A DNA stretch of 64,000 nucleotides from Penelope pileata (Eukaryota; Chordata; Aves; Galliformes; Cracidae), in assembly GCA_013396635.1 (NCBI GenBank), contig WBMW01000788.1:1249864-1313863 (forward strand), written 5' to 3'. The position numbers were made by a program, and so were the translations under genes. The notes under the pieces were generated by a model that searched no databases, had not been told where the DNA came from, and saw nothing but the letters and a program-made list of their open reading frames with translations. Positions within the stretch are counted from its first letter, which is position 1. Every line of letters begins with the position of its first letter. This document shows, piece after piece, positions 1-13,432 of the stretch.

Positions 1-70
1 TCGGGAGAAGAAAGATCTGAAGAGTGTGAAGAAGGTGGACTGTGAAGATACATTTCCGGCCCTGAAACTG

Positions 71-122
71 ATGAGATGTTTTATGTAATTGATATTCTGG
101 ATGAAATGTTTATGTAATTGAT
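71..122 (+). repeat. Tandem pair, about 22 bp, period 30
   Basis: ATGAGATGTTTTATGTAATT plus GAT (71-93) recurs as ATGAAATGTTTATGTAATTG plus AT (101-122). The pair lies in the T/A-rich left part of the LTR-like segment, where tandem pairs in a U3-type region would be ordinary. Confidence 0.7.
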
Positions 123-221
123 TTTGTAATGTATACAAACCTGTAAATGTATTGTAAGATCTGTAACCTTTATTGTAAGTAACCTATATTGTAAATAGTG
201 GTGGTAAAATGTTGATATGCC

Positions 222-292
222 CAATCATCTGTTCATGCTGTGAAGGGGTGGAGTGTAGGGAAACAGCTGATCACAGCATGAACTGATGATTG
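222..292. repeat. 22-bp inverted repeat (1 mismatch), 27-nt loop
   Basis: The left arm is CAATCATCTGTTCATGCTGT followed by GA (222-243). The right arm, TCACAGCATGAACTGATGAT followed by TG (271-292), is its reverse complement except for one T/A position. A chance match of this length is unlikely. It lies in the LTR-like segment, upstream of the TATA-like box. Confidence 0.85.
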
Positions 293-3200
293 AGCACATG
301 GTGGAGGGGTGTGGCTGGCCTGGGGAACACAGGTGCATCACTTGCACCTGTGACCGGAAGGGGTGGACCTGGGGCGGAGTTGCCCCAGGCTCAGATAAAG
401 GCCAGCCAGCCAGAGAAGAAAGTAGCTTGGTGGGAAGCTTGAGAAGCTTGAGGAAGAAGCTGGAGCTTGAAGGAGCTGGAGGAAGAAGCTCAAGAGAGAA
501 GAAGCTGGAGAATGTAAGAGAACTGAAGAATGGCGTAGTCGTTGAGAGTTTTGGGACCTTTTTTCCGTTACAAGAGGTTATTAACGATGCTCCAAAGCTC
601 CCTTAATGTCACATGTCTAGCTGTAAAGATATGTATTGAAGCAGAGCATTTACTGGCCTGGAGAAGTGCTGTAGTAAATGTTGGACTGTGTTGCTGAGTC
701 CTGGCTGTAAGTCTTCAGAAGCAGCAGTGTTCCCAGAGTGCACATCAAGGCCCACAAAATTGTATTGCACCCTATGTTGTGTAGTGACAGCATGGATGGG
801 CTTCAAAAAAGTTAACAGGAATGCTTGGAGACCTCTTTGAGAAATGCCCATCCCTCCACCCCACAGGGCTGCAAATTGCTAGTAACTTCACTAGTCTGTG
901 AAAGGTGGCCAGGCAAGTTACCAACGGCTAACAAAGGTTTCCTAACTTATGATGTCTTTTTGTTCTTGGCAGCTCTGTCCACATAGTTGCCTTTTCAGTT
1001 GGCTTCAGATCCATGAAGATTTCTTCTGTACCTGCAACACCAGCTGCCTGGCAGCCAGGTGACCCATCTGGAGCCATGCCAGTACCTTCCTGCACAGGGC
1101 AGCTGACGGTTTGGCTTAGTGTTGGTGTGGCACGTGCCTTCTGGATCACCCTGAGGGGAAGGATCAGCCAAAGGCAGGTCCATTGATGTCTCTAAAAGTC
1201 GCACTGAGTGGCACTCCTCACATAAAGCCACACTCAGCATCTCAACAGATTCCGTCCTGACCACAGCTTCTTATCTTCTCCGTGAATTTTCCTGCACTGA
1301 CTAGCCCCTCAACCCATCTCTGTCATCTACCCTTGGCACAAACTGCCAAATCTTGTGCAACTTCTTTGCCTAACTCCACTGCAGCAGATGCAGTCTGCTG
1401 AACTGGAGCTGAAACATATGCTGAAGCATACAAATTAGCTTATAGTTTGTGTCGAAAGACATGCACACACACAAATTAATGAAAGGTACGTTTGCAGCAG
1501 ACTTTAGAGAAAAAGATTGTGTTGAGGGCTTGTCATAATACACATTCTACCACTTGAGCTATGCTGGCATGGTTGAAACGGTACAACTGCCCTAAGGTTG
1601 GAGAACAGAGCTTTGCCTTGGTGCAAAGATGTCCTATTCTCATCCTGTATATGAAACAGTAATGACAGTGCAATTCTTTCCCTACTGCGAGAGTTCATGG
1701 ATTCTTGTTACTTTTACGATCTTTTCATGATCTTACCTTTTTTCCCTCCTCCCCTTTGCACACCCCAAATATTTATACCATGCTTAACCAAACATAAGCT
1801 GATGTTGCGACTGGAGTGCAAACCTGCAAACAACTTTGCTCCTGAAATTATTCCCAGCTGAAAAGCTGAGGTGTGGTTTTACTTTCTGCCTTGTATACTA
1901 AGTGGAATAAATGTTCTTTCATGACTGCCCTAATGCCCTTAGGTTACTTTGACTGCATGGAGTTGTGGATATTCAGCTGCCGTTAAGACAGATTTTGACT
2001 TTTGTGGTGAGTTTTTTTTCTTGGTTTTAATTTTTCATGTGTCTTTAAAGTTTTTATACAGACATAAAATATATCTAAAATACTTTACATGAGGAATGTG
2101 TAGTATATGGGAGTTTCTTGGATCTCACTGGAGTCATCGGAAGTAATAAAATCCTAGAGAAGTATACTTATGTACCAAATTTCACTTCTAAAGAAAAATG
2201 TCTCTGATATGTTCCATCTCATTTAAGGGGTTCCAGGGATCACAGGCAATAATTACAAGTTATTCCATGCTCACAGAAGAAATTAAGCAAAAGTATAATT
2301 AGACAATTTGGTAACTAGATCATTAACAAGCTCTTAATATAATTGTATTAATGGAAACAGCTACAAATGCAAAGCTGTATCTGGTTACTTTCTGGGATTA
2401 CATCAAAGCTGAGAAGCTTTCACGTGCAAGTGTAACCCACCCTGAGATAATTTAAAGCTGTTAAAATAAAATTTCAGTGGCTTGCACTGGGATTTTTCTT
2501 TGCTCAGTTTACGTTGTTAATGAAAACAAAGGCAAATGCTGGTAACAATAATGAATCATGTCACGCACATCCAGTGTGATCAGTATGGTATCGATTAGCC
2601 TGAAGGTGAGATTAGTGAAGCGCTGGGTGAAGCAGACTGGCAGAGCTGAGGGGCAGGGTTGGTGTGTGCTGTCTTGGTCTGGGGGCTCTGCACACCTGAC
2701 GGCCCTCAGGAGCTTGGGACAGGGCTGCAGAGGGCTATGCAAACCCGAGGAAGGAGTGTAGATGCTGTTCTGCTTGGAAGAAAGAAACAGGAGGGTGGTG
2801 TTCTTCCCTCTCTGAGGAGAAACAACGGGATTTCCAAGACGCTGAGTCACTGAAATGTAGCTTGATGTGGGACACGATGTGAGTCTGTGAAAACTCCTGA
2901 GGCAGGACCAAGCAGGGCAGCCCTTTTCTGGGTGACAAGCTTGGAGTGAGAAAGTGGTGAAAAATGGTAACAGGCTAAATAGTACTGAGGGAAAAGATTT
3001 AGCAGATGGAAGTGAGACTGTGAGAGCCTACACAGCTAGACAGCAGGGGACACTAGCTACCTGTGGAGCCAGTGGCTGTCAGCACCTGGTATGTGGCTAC
3101 TATTTAAAGCAGCAGCCCACTGCAGGCCTGGTATGTGTCAAGGAGAATGTTTCAAACAGGAGCTGTCAAACCTCAGAGCTGATTACAGGATGCTCTTATG

Positions 3201-6200
3201 CAGCTTCTTTCCAGCTGAAATGCAGCATAAAGCCTTTTGGGAAAGCAGAGTAGGGTATGACACATTAACAGATGTGATCCTTATTCTGGGTCAGCACTTC
3301 TAAATCTTTGCTGACCCCATTAATTAGCCCTTCAAATTGTTTGTATCAGAAATTAGCTGGGAAAAAAACACATCCTTTCATAGATCATTCCCTTGCTTTC
3401 CCCTGTTGTTTCTCGCTATTAGCTTCAAGTAGGTATTTTTTCTTCCCTTGCAACCTGAAATGTAGCACATTGATCTTGGCACTGTTCTCCATGGTCTTAA
3501 CTAGCCCTCCAGCTTTCACACTGCCTGCTTACTTGATCCTGGGTCCAGTCATGTGAAGGAAATAGCTCCTAAGGAAGACTTGTAACTGCTCTGCAGATGC
3601 TGTATGTTCTTTAGTTCAGTCAGGATAAAAAAGCTGTTGGAAATCCCTAGTCAGTACTAGTGTGAGATATGACTGCTGCTGAGTGATAAGAGCAGATTTG
3701 TGTGCAGCTTGGAATGCTCCACGTATGCAAAGATTTGAGAATTGTTTCAGAAGGGAGACTTGCTGCTATTTCTAAATTAGATTTTTAACAATGTTATCTA
3801 TCTAATGCAAACTGAAAACACCACGAAGAGGCAAATACATTTCAAATTTTCATGTGTCTCTGACTGTGAACTTGCATGGGAGAGACTTCATTATCGCTGT
3901 GAAGTGACTGTTGCCTTTGTGATGCACTTCCTCAGAGGTTAGGAAGAAAATCCATTCCATTTTCTAGATGGCACACAGATGAACTCCATCTGATTTGAAT
4001 AAAGTAGGCAGGATCTTACATTCAATTTTGCAAAGATTAAGATCACTTGTGTTTTCTGGTGTTTTTATATTCAAGGGTGTTAAAAAAAAAAAAAGCCAAT
4101 TTAATTTAAAGTGTGAATTTCAAAAGGCTTTGTTAAACTGCAGTAAAACTCTGCATATAGGCACTCCTCAGGTTTTAAATGACCACAATAAGAGTTGGAG
4201 TAAGGCTTGAGATGCGCTGATTCTAGTCATTTCATAGCTTTGGCCTTCCCAACTCCTAACCAGTCAAACTGGGAAGAAGGGTAGAAATCTGATAGCAGCA
4301 TGAAAGAAACTACAGAAAGACCCTGAGTGAGTGTTGCTAGAGGAGAGCATATCCAAGAAGAACAAAAGGTAGCGCAGGTTGGAATCACTGCATGAAATGC
4401 AGGTGAGTGCAGATAAAATGTTATTCATTCAGCTTTCAGAAACAAAGTGGGGAAAGGGGGCATCAGACATGCAAAGGTGAATCTCTTTACCCACTGTGAA
4501 GGCCACCAGTGACCTGTATCAGTCTATCACTATCTTTTTCTCCAAAACAGTGATCTCAGTTAATTTGCCTGCAGCTTGAAGTTACTGTTTTTTTGTTAGT
4601 GTAGAGAGAAAAGCACATGAATGATCATACGGGGAGAGTTTTAAAAAAAGACCATGATAACAAAGAATGAATATGACAATCTTTTAATTCTCTGATGAAT
4701 GTCAACTATAGATGTGTTGAAGCTGATAAAAGATGTGATAAAGCCACATGCTGAATAGCTCTTCTGAGAATGAGGAAGCTATGAATAAAAAAAATAATTC
4801 TGCTAATGATTATTTGCTTAAAATAAAAAGGATGTGATTCTTATGTTTGAATAGAGTTTACAAGAAATTTCAGCTTGCTGCAAATCCGTTTAGGAATCAG
4901 GCCTACAGTGAGTATGTAGGTGTCGTGAACAGTGTCCTGACCTTCACACTTGTGATGTTTAGTTAGCATTCTTCAGGTATGACAGCTATTTGAGAAATCA
5001 CTGGTTACAATGTCAATAGTTGCTCAGTGCTGGCATTCATCAAAGAACTGTAAAGCTCGCAGGAGAAGCAAGCTAAGTTTAGAAAATATGAAGGTGTTTT
5101 GTAAGAGTAACTGCTACTGTAGCCTCGTTACTTACAGGTTCAAGCTATCTGTTGATTTGATGATCATCAAAGCTTGGAATAATGGGAAAGTTTGAAAAGG
5201 TCAAGGAAAAACTAAGGTTATTCCAGTATTTTAACAGATCTGGCCCATGTAGTCAGTCACGCTTCATGCTTGTCTCTGATGGATTTGAAAAGGTGGTTAC
5301 AAGATAGGAGCAAGAAAGGTGAATGGCACTCAAAGTTTTTTTTGAAAAAAAAAGTATAATTACATTTGCCACTCTGCTGAGGAATGAGAGCAAATATCTA
5401 GCTGATAACACCAATAGTTCATAAGCTTTTGAAAGCATCTAAATCATCTCATTCTAACAATAGTTAGGTCAAATTTGTAGCCAGCTCCCGGTTTAGTGAA
5501 GAGGCGGCTATAGCAAGTGAGTTCTGTGGTGTGACTGGAAACTTGAGCAAACGTGCGTCTGTGATGCGTTTTAGTTTTGATGCGTGATGCAAGACTGCTT
5601 GTAGTAGTGATGCAGAAAAGTACTAGGAGGTCAAGTTGAATAACCAATTGAACAAAAGCTCATAGTGTGCTCTGGTGGCTAAGGAAACATGCAATCCTTC
5701 GACATTCAGGCAGAAAAGTACCAGGTAGGAAGGAGAGAACAAAGCTGCTTTTTCCAGCACAACTGAAGAGGCCAGTGCTATTTCGTTTGTTTCTATTCTT
5801 TGTGCCATAAAATGGCAGCTGACAAATTATGCCCCTTTGAATTTGTCTACCACGCAACTGTAGAAGTGACCCTCCAGGGCACCCTATGCATGCTATGGCC
5901 TCGGATTCAGTCTGAGGTGCAGAGCTCCAGACAACTGCATAGCAGAGCTCATTGAACAAGGCTTGGATCTGCACTATTGAGTGTATATTTAGATTTTCCT
6001 GCTGCTGTTCCATCTCTTCCCAACCCAATTAAAAATCTGGCTGCTGTCTAGCTATCAAATGCTAACACAAACACCTGTGTGCCAGATGTGTACAGCTGTA
6101 CGACTGTCAGTGCTGATCCATCATCAGAGCCATAAGCTGATCCATGGGTCAGTTAGAGAACACTTTGTTTTTCCCCTTCTTCTGTCTCTCCTCCTACCTC

Positions 6201-7710
6201 CCCATCTTTATCCTCTTGTTTTCCAGCATTTTCTCTCTCCTGCTTCCTGCTGCAGCAAGTTTGTGAGGTGAGTCTTGCTCAGACTTCATCCATCTCTTTC
6301 AAATAAGAAAACAAAGAGCCTAAACCATAGGACTGCATTTTCTTCTGGCTGCAGAGTGACTGTTTTATACTGACAAATGTTAAATTCAAGTCCATAGGTC
6401 AGTGTTATATGCCAGCTCGTGAAAAAATCCTTGAAAAATAATTAAGTTGCAAGAGCTACACAAGACAGGATTATGATTTTCTTCCCTCCCCACTTTGAGG
6501 AAAAAAAAAAAGCTCCTACATCACGCAAGTATGTTCTAGAGATGCTAATTGTAGCATGGGGAGCAGTCTTGTGGCCTTTGTGAAGGTGAAGGCTCGAGTC
6601 AGCAGGAAAAAGCAGTTCCTCAAGCTTGAGGGACAAAAATGGTAATAGCTGCAGAGGCAGGATGTAATGCTGGAGGTTTTTCCTGCAGCTGATGAGAGTC
6701 TCTTTGCAAGGGCTTTTTGGAAACAAGCTAATGTAAAACGTCTTTTTCTTATTCTGTTACACTTTCCTTATGAACTTTGTCACCTTTTGCCCTACTTACA
6801 GCTCTCCAGTGCAGAAGCAATGCTTAGAGGGGGATGTTTCCAATGGGGAGAAGAGACAGTTTCAGAAGAACAAGAGAGAAATAAGTTCTTCCTATTTAGC
6901 AAAGGAGCTGAGATAGTTTCATTTGCTCAGCTGGTGGTGGTAACGGATGGTTTATGTGAAGAGGACAGGTTGGGAGTAAGGAAAGTCTTCTATAACAGAC
7001 GGTAAGGCAGTATGTGCTCAGTACAGAGAAGGAGGCAGGTTGCTATGTACAGAGCAAAAGAAAAAGGGAGGCCATCACACTGTCCTATTGGTCTTGCTCA
7101 TGTAGAACTTCTGCTTTTACTTAGCAAAACACTGCTTGCACTAGCAGAGATCCTGGCACCTTAGATAGTTCAGATAATTTAGTCTTAGCAAAACCAACTG
7201 ATTTTTATCTGAAGGCTCCCAGCTCAGCTTGGTGGTACAGTGCTACTAATTTATAGTCAGTGTCTATCCTGTCATGCTTATTTGTGGAAAACTCCCACTG
7301 ACTTCAGCTTATTTGAACAAACTTTTGCTTTAACAGAAGTGGTGCCATTACAACAGTGAGGAGCTGTTTTTCAACTGTTGGAGTTTTGGAATGCTGAAAA
7401 TGGCGAATCTGAAACGTAGCTTAGAAGATGAGAGGATATGTTTAAGTTAGGGTGCAGATCACTTGGAAAACAACCCACATGCCTCTGGAAAGTAATTTAT
7501 AAGTATAATCTTTTTATTAGGTTAGAAAGCATGCCCTCAAGAAAACAGAGGATGACTTCTTAAAATAAATAGAAACTAATGATGGAGTAGCAAGATTGTG
7601 TTTAAAGCAGAGGTGTTTGCACAGTCATGGAAAATGTGATTTTCATCAGAGCTAAGGCTTCCCTCCTACTTGCATTTCTTAATTCTTTTTGCATGTGGAG
7701 AAAGTGAGTC

Positions 7711-8127
7711 ACAGAATCACAGGTTTTGGAAGGGACCTCTGGAGGTCATCTAGTCCAACGCCCCTGCAGGTTCCCTAGAGTAGGTTGCACAGGAAAGCAT
7801 CTGGGCAGGTCTTGAATATCTTCAGAGAAGGAGACTCCACAAGCTCTCTGGGCAGCCTGTTCCAGTGCTCTTTCACCCTCTCTGTAAAGTCACGTTCCCC
7901 AGAACCCCTAGGTCCTTCTCTGCGGGGCTCCTCTCCAGCAGGTCAGGCCCTAACCTGCACTGATGTGTATGGTTATTCCTCCCCAGGTGTAGGACTCTAC
8001 ACTTGCCCTTGCTGAACCTCATCAGGTTCCTCTTCGCTCAACTCTCCAGCCTGTCCAGGTCTCACTGAATGGCAGCACAGCCCTCTGGTGTGTCTGGAAA
8101 ACACCCATCTCCCCTGACCTTGTGTGA
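7711..8127 (-). mobile_element. CR1 LINE fragment with 3' end, internally deleted
   Basis: The left side has the CR1 3' end read in reverse (CACAGAATCACAGG, then TTTGGAAGGGACCTCTGGAG). Next come the CTCTGGGCAGCCTGTTCCAG and CACCCTCTCTGTAAAG landmarks. Near 7895 the sequence jumps to a segment that reads, in reverse, through the region encoding the CR1 ORF2 C-terminal half (GTAGGACTCTACACTTGCCC, CTGAACCTCATCAGGTTCC, CTGTCCAGGTC). Several hundred bases found between these landmarks in other copies are missing, so the copy is internally deleted as well as 5'-truncated. It is decayed and not coding. Confidence 0.85.
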
Positions 8128-11100
8128 TGTATTACATATCAGCAGTCATTGATGCCTGGACCCTCTCAGCAAAAGAAATCCATGAGTTTCGTGAGCATTT
8201 TCAAGCAGAAGCTGACCTCCGTGATCTGGATGTTGACTGCTTTGTTTTTCCCTGAAGAGCAATGAATAATAGTGGTGTTGAAAAATCAAAATTTGATAAG
8301 AAGATCTTGAGATCCATTGTAAAGTTGAGTTTTCTGAGGTAATAACAAAGTTACAGTGAATAACTTGTGTAGCCTGTGATGACTAAACCAAGTACTCTTT
8401 TTAAGATGTGGTGCACAACTGTATGCCCTGTATTACTGTTGGCCTGCTTTGTTTGTGAAACAAGTAGTTTGCATACAAAATATTTGCTTATTAACCTCTC
8501 ATCGTCTAGGTTCCATGCACCCTAATGTGTAAAAGCGCAAATTGCTCATCCTGCTTTCTGCCTGCTCTGCACTCCTGTAGTTGAGCTCTCCCTGCTTATA
8601 TCCTGTCTCCTCAAGAGCTGTATGCAAGTGTATGTGTGAAACAGACTGTCTCTCATGCTAAAAGTGGTGGTTTGCTTTCTCTGAAGAGGAAAATTGGCAC
8701 TGTACTGGATAAAAGGAAGGAGGGAATTGTTTTGTTTCTGATCTGCTTTCTTAGTGTTGAAGTTGCAATGTCATGAAAATTACACCGCAAGGTACAGCCT
8801 TACAAAGGGAGACAGAAAGAGGATGCTTCTGTGTTACCTTACATAATCAGACAGTTGTGCTGTCCCCTCTCTCCTCTATGAGGCCAGGACTGCATTTTCC
8901 GTGGTACAGCTGCATACTTCAGTGTTTTTTAACTAGTGCCTGCTCACTGGGAACAATTTCAGTAGGTAAATCAAGAATTCCTCAGCATCCCTGTCTGTGA
9001 CTGGTTTCTGAAACCAAAACTTCCTTCTTCTGTATTTCCAGTGTGGCTTTTTAGTTCAGGACCAAAGACGAGGGATTAATTAATAACTGGTCAGAGTGGA
9101 GAAGATGAACAACCAACCATAGCTGATATTTGAATTTACTTGAGCTTGAAAACTCAATGTTAACGTGAAAATGCTCCTTGCAGTCAAGTTCAGCATGCAG
9201 TGTTTAGTTTATTACTTGCCTTGTGCATTTGTGCTATGGTCCATGTTGTGACTGATCTCCTGAAGCTTTCAGACTTCTTACATGCCTTCATTTGTTTATT
9301 CTAGGAATAGGAGTTTATAGTAATGCTGTTTATACTAAAGATGGGTGAGCCATTAGAGCAATGAGAGAGACCATTGTGAACCTTTGCCCTGAAGTCAAAC
9401 CAGTTTCTTTTGTGACTTTTAAAGTTCTGCTTCAGTTTTCATTGTCACTATACTTTGTTCTGTCAGGATTGGAAACAAGTGCCAAAATAGAAATGGTATT
9501 TCCAGTGTCAACCTCAGATTTCACGAGCAAATCTGCTCTCATAAGAGTGTATGGAGCTTGAGACCTCACAAGCTTTGGAAGTGAGTATAACCTTTCCAAT
9601 TCCTGCTGCTTAGCGCAGCTAGCACAAAGCACTTATCCAATAGGGTTTGCCCATCACTATTTCATGTATGTCTGTGGGGCAAGATACTGTTTATTGAACT
9701 AATAGGCATTCTGTGGGGAAATATCTGTGGATGATTGCTCGCAGATGAAATACTGAAACAAAATGTCTTGTAACTACGTTTCGCTGCTATTCAAAGAAGA
9801 GTGTTTTGACTGTCCTGTCTTAACATTCTTTCTCCTAGATATGTTGCAAATCTGCCAGTTAATTCTTCTTTGAAGCTGTGCTGGAGTTGCCTAGTGCAGA
9901 ATAACAAAGTAAACTTTCATTTGGAGTCTATCACTTTTGTTTTGAGAACAAAATATGACTAGCATGGTTCTGGAACCCAGGTTTATCTGAATTTATTTCC
10001 TGTCCTGGAGGTTTTTTGGTTTTGCATTCCATACTTGGATCCAGTTTTGAGCTATCCATCTACTATAGTTTGATAGGTTAGTAGAGCCAGTTATAGAGTA
10101 ATCAATTCAGGTGATGTATTTTCTTCCTTTCTCCTCCCAACAAGGAACTATCTTCCTTTCTCTCTCTGTTTATTGTTGTATCAGAAAATGATCTGATGTT
10201 TGTTTTAACAATGAGATGAAGCTGAATTCACTGCTGTCCAGCACTCCTTAGAGCTAGTGTGTTACTTGAATATTTATATCATACTGACATTTGCTTACTT
10301 TAGAGAAGGCTTTATATCCTAGGAATATTTATCATAGTATCTAGGAATTTCCATGTTAAACTGCTGCTGGATCTGAATGTTGTATATAATTACCTGAGTT
10401 CAAGGCCAGTTGCCTAAGGGTAGTTAATTTTCCAAGAATAGCAACCAGCTCTGTGGCATTAGCTAGCTGAACTAAGAGATGGCTAGGATTTTTCTTGGAC
10501 TGATGTTGAACAACCTGGAAATAGGACTCACACCTCACTTCAGGTGTATGGATGGCTTTGTCTAGGGGAAAAAGCAGAGTCCTCTCCCTGCGTACCTGGT
10601 GTCGTGGGTGGTGGTGATGATGTGATATCTGGTGCGATCTGTTGACCTAGTTATGGTCTTGGATAGAAAATAAGATTTGACATCTTTTCCTTCCTATTTT
10701 TTCCCCCTGATTTCCACCAGTCCCTTTCCTGAAGGTTAAGGGGGGAAGGCTGATGCAGAATTCAGTTCCTGCCTTTCTGACACACTTTGATGCTCTGACC
10801 CCCTTTGTGCATGGAATAGAAATGTCCACCTTGAGATTTGATCGGATTTCAGCCTCCTGTTGTTTCCCATCAGCTTATATGACTCTCTTGGGCTTCTGGG
10901 GCTAGAACTGCTCTTTTGCTGCTGCGCATAAAGAGGCACCATGATTTATGAATCAATTAATCACTGCATGCTGAGGAGCTGTTCACGGTAGTTAAACAGT
11001 GAAAATAAGATGCTTGAGTATATAATAAAGATGGATCATAATGAATATGACCCTCTACCGCTGAATTCTCTCCCCCTACTCATTTTTTTCCCAATGTAGC

Positions 11101-12201
11101 TAAACTATCAAGATACGAAATCTGTCTATCTTTAGTATGGCGTTCATCAAATTACTTGATGGAGGTGGTCTCTATTAGTATGATTTTTTTTGGCTCTTCC
11201 AGTTTGATTTCAGTTTGCTGAATCTGATAAAGCCTCAAAGAAAAAGAAAAAAATAGGCTCTGATATTACTGCATGTAAATCATTTTAGTAGTTATAACAA
11301 AATCCACCTTTAAGCCTCCAAAATTTAAGGAGGGGAAGCCTTGCCTGTAAAAGCACTAAAATGTGTGAAATTTCACTGACAGTGAACTGAATATGAAGCT
11401 TTGTTCTTTCATCTACTTCATCAAGCACGCTGGTCTAGAACTCCTGTTTTCTGTGTGTAAAAAAGATAACCTCAGACCACTGCATAAGAAATGTTAGTTT
11501 CCATCACATAGTTGTGGTTTGCTCTCTTTAACACATCCATAATTGCTCTGCATTTCTAAGACTATTCCATACTGTAATAACTACTCAAGTTTGGTGATAA
11601 GCCCTGCTATGGCTGTTGTTTGACTCCACACTGTACTGAAGCACTGTGCACTTTGGGCCAGCAGTCAATGACTGTAGTCAGACTGGGGTGGCATATAGAA
11701 AGCTCTACCCATGAGGTAAGAATATGCGGCAAGAGGCAATCTGATTGTGTGGTTTTGACTCAAAAAATACACTTTCCAAGGAAGAAATTGTTCATTACAA
11801 ATGATAAATAGATAGCGAACCTTTCTGATTTTAGTGGAGTTGCTCTTGATCTTACCTGTGTAACTAAGAGTAGATTTCATTCAAGTCAGAAATTAGGTGC
11901 AGTGGTATGAAGCAGGTTGATTCATTTTCCCTGCCATGCACTGAAACTTGTAGTGAAATTATAATATTTATCATTTATCAGTAAAAGTAAAAAGTATTTC
12001 TTCTCAACACAAGCTTGTTTCTCATTTTTGTTTAACCCTGATGCTGGTGTATGTTGACTGTATGTAATGACTTCTGTTTGCATTCTAGCTTATCTCATAA
12101 ATTGGCTTTTGAAATGCACAATCAACAGTAATGTTTCACTGCGTTGATCATGGTTAAATATTTCTCTCCTGTTTTCTCTCCCTTCTCTGTTTGCTTTTTA
12201 G

Positions 12202-12735
12202 GACCCAGGTTTCTCTTCAGTGATTCATGACAAACTCCAAGTTCCCAATACTATTCGAAAGGCATGGAATGAGAAGGACAACAGATGCGATGTTTGTGCC
12301 ACACACCTGAACCAGCTGAAGCAAGAGGCCATTCAGATGGTGCTGAGCTTAGAGCAGGCTGCCAACTCAGAACATTACGATGCCTCTCCGGGATCACCCC
12401 CACCCCTCTCTAATATCCCCACGTTAGTGGGGTCCCGGCACATGGGCAGCTTGCAGCCCAGGGACTGGTCATACATGCCTGCTCCTTATGCTACATCTAA
12501 TTATACAGGCTTTGTTGCCAACAAACACAGTGGAAAACCCAACAGTCTAGGAATTGTCAATGGAGTGGAGAAGAAAAATGGCTCTCCTGGACACCAAGCC
12601 AAGGTCAGCTTTCAGATGGCCACCAGCCCCAGCAATGGTAACATTCTCAATTCTGTGGCTATCCAGGCTCATCAGTACCTTGATGGCACCTGGTCTTTGT
12701 CGAGAACAAACGGCGTTACTCTATATCCGTACCAA
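12202..12735 (+). CDS. KIF26B: KIF26B internal coding exon A (pre-motor region)
   Basis: This is an internal exon of the atypical kinesin KIF26B. It encodes 178 codons in phase 0, bounded by a polypyrimidine tract plus TTTTAG acceptor (AG at 12200-12201) and a CAA|GTAAGT donor (GT at 12736-12737). The translation starts DPGFSSVIHDKLQVPNTIRK. It has a CxxC motif at exon residues 29 and 32, followed by ATHLNQLKQEAIQMVLSLEQ, then a Ser/Pro/Gly/Asn-rich linker, and ends SLSRTNGVTLYPYQ. I recognise these blocks from vertebrate KIF26B. In the known family this region precedes the kinesin motor domain. KIF26 proteins are described as binding microtubules with little or no ATPase activity, and KIF26B is linked to Wnt5a-Ror signalling and kidney mesenchyme adhesion. 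There is no frameshift or internal stop. The paralogue KIF26A is the main alternative. The motor and both protein ends lie outside this window. Confidence 0.9.
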
Positions 12736-13432
12736 GTAAGTAGTTTTAAATAACAGAGCATGTTCTTTTTTTCCCCAAAGAAGCTTGCAGGGGCATGCTA
12801 ACACTGCTCAACTCCTGTTGCGGAGAAGTAGAGATGTTTACATAGTAAGGACTAGAACAAGTTGTGTCTAAAATTTTCTTTTACCTGGTAGGGAATTGAA
12901 TTGTGGAAGACAGATCACAACCGGTATTCATTAAAATCTTCTATTAATGCAGCTGTTATTAATAATAGAAGCAAACTGTTATTATTAATAGCCGATAACT
13001 GGTCACACAGTCCATTCATTTGCTCCTTCACACAGACCACACAAAACTCGCTCTCAGTCATAATACTTGGTTGGAGATCAAGATTATGGCTGGGAGTCCA
13101 ATCACACTTGTTTATTCACAAGTGGAAAGCAGCGCTGATGTACCAGTACTTCTGGCTAGATATTCATGAAGTATCCAGAGTGTCTTTTGATTCATCAGGT
13201 GCATATGTGATCCTATAGTCTTTGTATAGCAGCTCCCACCTGTGCTGATGTGCTCAAAGTTGCATACATTAACGCTAATGTGTGCTGATGGCCTTCTGCA
13301 GATTAAATTTATTCTTGGAGTTTTTAATTTTATCAATTCTTCTGAAATCAGAAGGACCAGTAATTTCTAGAGCTTAAAAGTTTGGGGGAAATTTTAATAT
13401 ACTTATCAGCATGTTCTTTTCCTTCTTTCTAG

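Larger units (their letters stand above)
1..606 (+). mobile_element. LTR-like segment (possible endogenous retrovirus solo LTR or edge)
   Basis: The segment differs from the flanking intron in composition. It runs from a T/A-rich TGTAA-repeating part (about 71-205) into a GC-richer part with a TATA-like AGATAAAGG at about 392-400, then a purine-rich stretch built of AGAAGCTGGAG/GCTTGAG units (about 430-515). A 22-bp inverted repeat with one mismatch (222-243 and 271-292) sits just upstream of the TATA-like box. This promoter-like order is what an avian retroviral LTR can look like. I cannot name the family, and I found no clear TG...CA ends, target duplication or primer-binding site. The window begins inside or at its edge. 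The 106-codon ORF at 286-606 is low in complexity and is not taken as a gene. A host promoter or unrelated repeat is possible. Confidence 0.35.
1..12201 (+). other. KIF26B: KIF26B intron, 3' part (upstream of exon A)
   Basis: This stretch is inferred to be intron, because exon A starts with a splice acceptor and no coding exon can be supported before it. Apart from the LTR-like segment at 1-606 and the CR1 at 7711-8127, it is AT-rich unique-looking sequence with short ORFs full of uncommon residues and no family match. Stretches 607-7710 and 8128-12201 hold only small homopolymers, such as the A13 run at 4082-4094. The 3' splice tract at 12178-12201 is pyrimidine-rich. Confidence 0.7.

Noticed and set aside
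286..606. 106-codon ORF with a Lys/Glu/Leu-rich C-terminal half
   Set aside because: The composition follows the purine-rich AGAAGCTGGAG repeat of the LTR-like segment. There is no domain and no splice or translation context.
5660..6028. 122-codon - strand ORF
   Set aside because: No recognisable motif, no splice context and no repeat match. It is consistent with chance.
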